Source: Gemmataceae bacterium (GTDB taxonomy: Bacteria > Planctomycetota > Planctomycetia > Gemmatales > Gemmataceae). Taken from it: a DNA stretch of 8,288 nucleotides. The position numbers and the translations under genes are program-made. The stretch is taken from the NCBI GenBank assembly GCA_020847555.1, contig JADLBT010000026.1:1-8288 (forward strand), in the 5' to 3' direction. This document shows positions 8,047 to 8,288 of this stretch, in pieces. The notes below the pieces were generated by a model that made no database searches, was not told the DNA's origin, and was given only the letters and a program-made list of their open reading frames with translations. Positions within the stretch are counted from its first letter, which is position 1. Each line of letters starts with the position of its first letter.

Positions 8047-8071
8047 TCGTGAAGGCTGCCCTACTTCACGA
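8047..8071 (-). other. Hairpin spanning the stop codon of the right-edge gene
   Basis: TCGTGAAG and CTTCACGA form an 8-bp perfect stem (8071-8064 with 8054-8047) whose nine-base loop begins with the TAG stop codon at 8063-8061. It lies between the right-edge gene and the amidohydrolase. There is no T tract on the minus strand. It might affect translational coupling, serve as a 3'-end structure, or be coincidental. Confidence 0.35.
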
Positions 8072-8288
8072 AGCGAGCGAGTCCTCCGCAGTCCAGACAG
8101 GGGTTGAGCCGCTGGCCCCGTTCCAGATGGACGCGGCGTTCCTGGAGTCGGGTCGCGTAGGCGCTGGCCGCCCGCCCCCACGCCGCATTCACGGACCGAA
8201 ACGCTGTCCCGTCCTGATATTCCTGGAGTCTGACGAACCGTCCGGGGGTAAAGTAGTTCCCGATGCTACCAAGGGCAATCAAGGTGTG
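8061..8288 (-). CDS. C-terminal part of an unrecognised protein ending in a CxxC tail
   Basis: An open frame enters from the right edge and ends at TAG 8063-8061, giving about 75 visible residues. A TTG at 8282 could be a start, but no ribosome binding site is visible in the few bases left, so I treat the gene as 5'-truncated by the window. The visible protein has an aromatic/glycine segment (GSIGNYFTPGRFVRLQEYQD), a short Ala/Arg-rich helix (AAWGRAASAYATRLQERR) and a C-terminal NPCLDCGGLARFVK with a Cys-x2-Cys pair that might bind metal or form a disulphide. I do not recognise a family. The 62-base gap to the amidohydrolase start, on the same strand, allows co-transcription. The frame is plausibly real, but short enough that chance cannot be excluded. 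Confidence 0.5.
   Translation of the reverse strand, partial: HTLIALGSIGNYFTPGRFVRLQEYQDGTAFRSVNAAWGRAASAYATRLQERRVHLERGQRLNPCLDCGGLARFVK

Noticed and set aside
6355..8052. Plus-strand open frame (565 codons) opposite the amidohydrolase, and a similar one (2684-4042) opposite the REC-PAS kinase.
   Set aside because: Both mirror strongly supported genes codon for codon and show no recognisable domains; they are GC-driven shadows.

Overview
The window is GC-rich bacterial DNA with dense coding and very long shadow reading frames on the opposite strand. The best taxonomic clue is the gene at 774-1715. It encodes a DUF1559 protein with a prepilin-type N-terminus and a C-terminal H-x9-DG motif, a family expanded almost exclusively in Planctomycetes. 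A Gemmataceae-like planctomycete is therefore the most likely source; this is inferred from family distribution only.

Layout. Positions 8-71 hold two palindromic units that are inverted copies of each other (REP-like). About 400 bases without a recognisable gene follow. A 56-residue DUF1328 membrane peptide lies at 483-653 (+). Everything further right is on the minus strand. The DUF1559 pseudopilin gene (774-1715) converges on the DUF1328 gene. Then comes a four-gene signalling cluster read from 6119 down to 1971, then an exported metal-dependent amidohydrolase (6292-7998), and finally the 3' end of an unrecognised gene that runs off the right edge (8061-8288).

The signalling cluster is the notable part. 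In transcription order it encodes: (1) a soluble histidine kinase whose N-terminal half looks like a haem-binding globin-coupled sensor domain (candidate proximal His100); (2) a protein made only of two receiver domains; (3) a receiver-PAS-histidine kinase; (4) a receiver-ANTAR response regulator, i.e. a predicted RNA-binding antiterminator. Genes 1/2 and genes 3/4 each overlap by an ATGA, so they are two translationally coupled kinase-regulator pairs, separated by a 131-base gap that contains an inverted repeat. All key phosphotransfer residues appear intact. The simplest reading is a cytoplasmic gas- or redox-sensing phosphorelay whose output acts on RNA by antitermination rather than on promoters. 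The RNA targets are unknown. The leader between the amidohydrolase and the globin kinase gene can fold into several hairpins, two of them adjacent with similar five-base loops, which makes autoregulation a testable idea.

The amidohydrolase has no usable ATG, GTG or TTG at the point where its signal peptide should begin. A CTG with a Shine-Dalgarno-like GGAG eight bases upstream is the best start. It may be unrelated to the signalling cluster.
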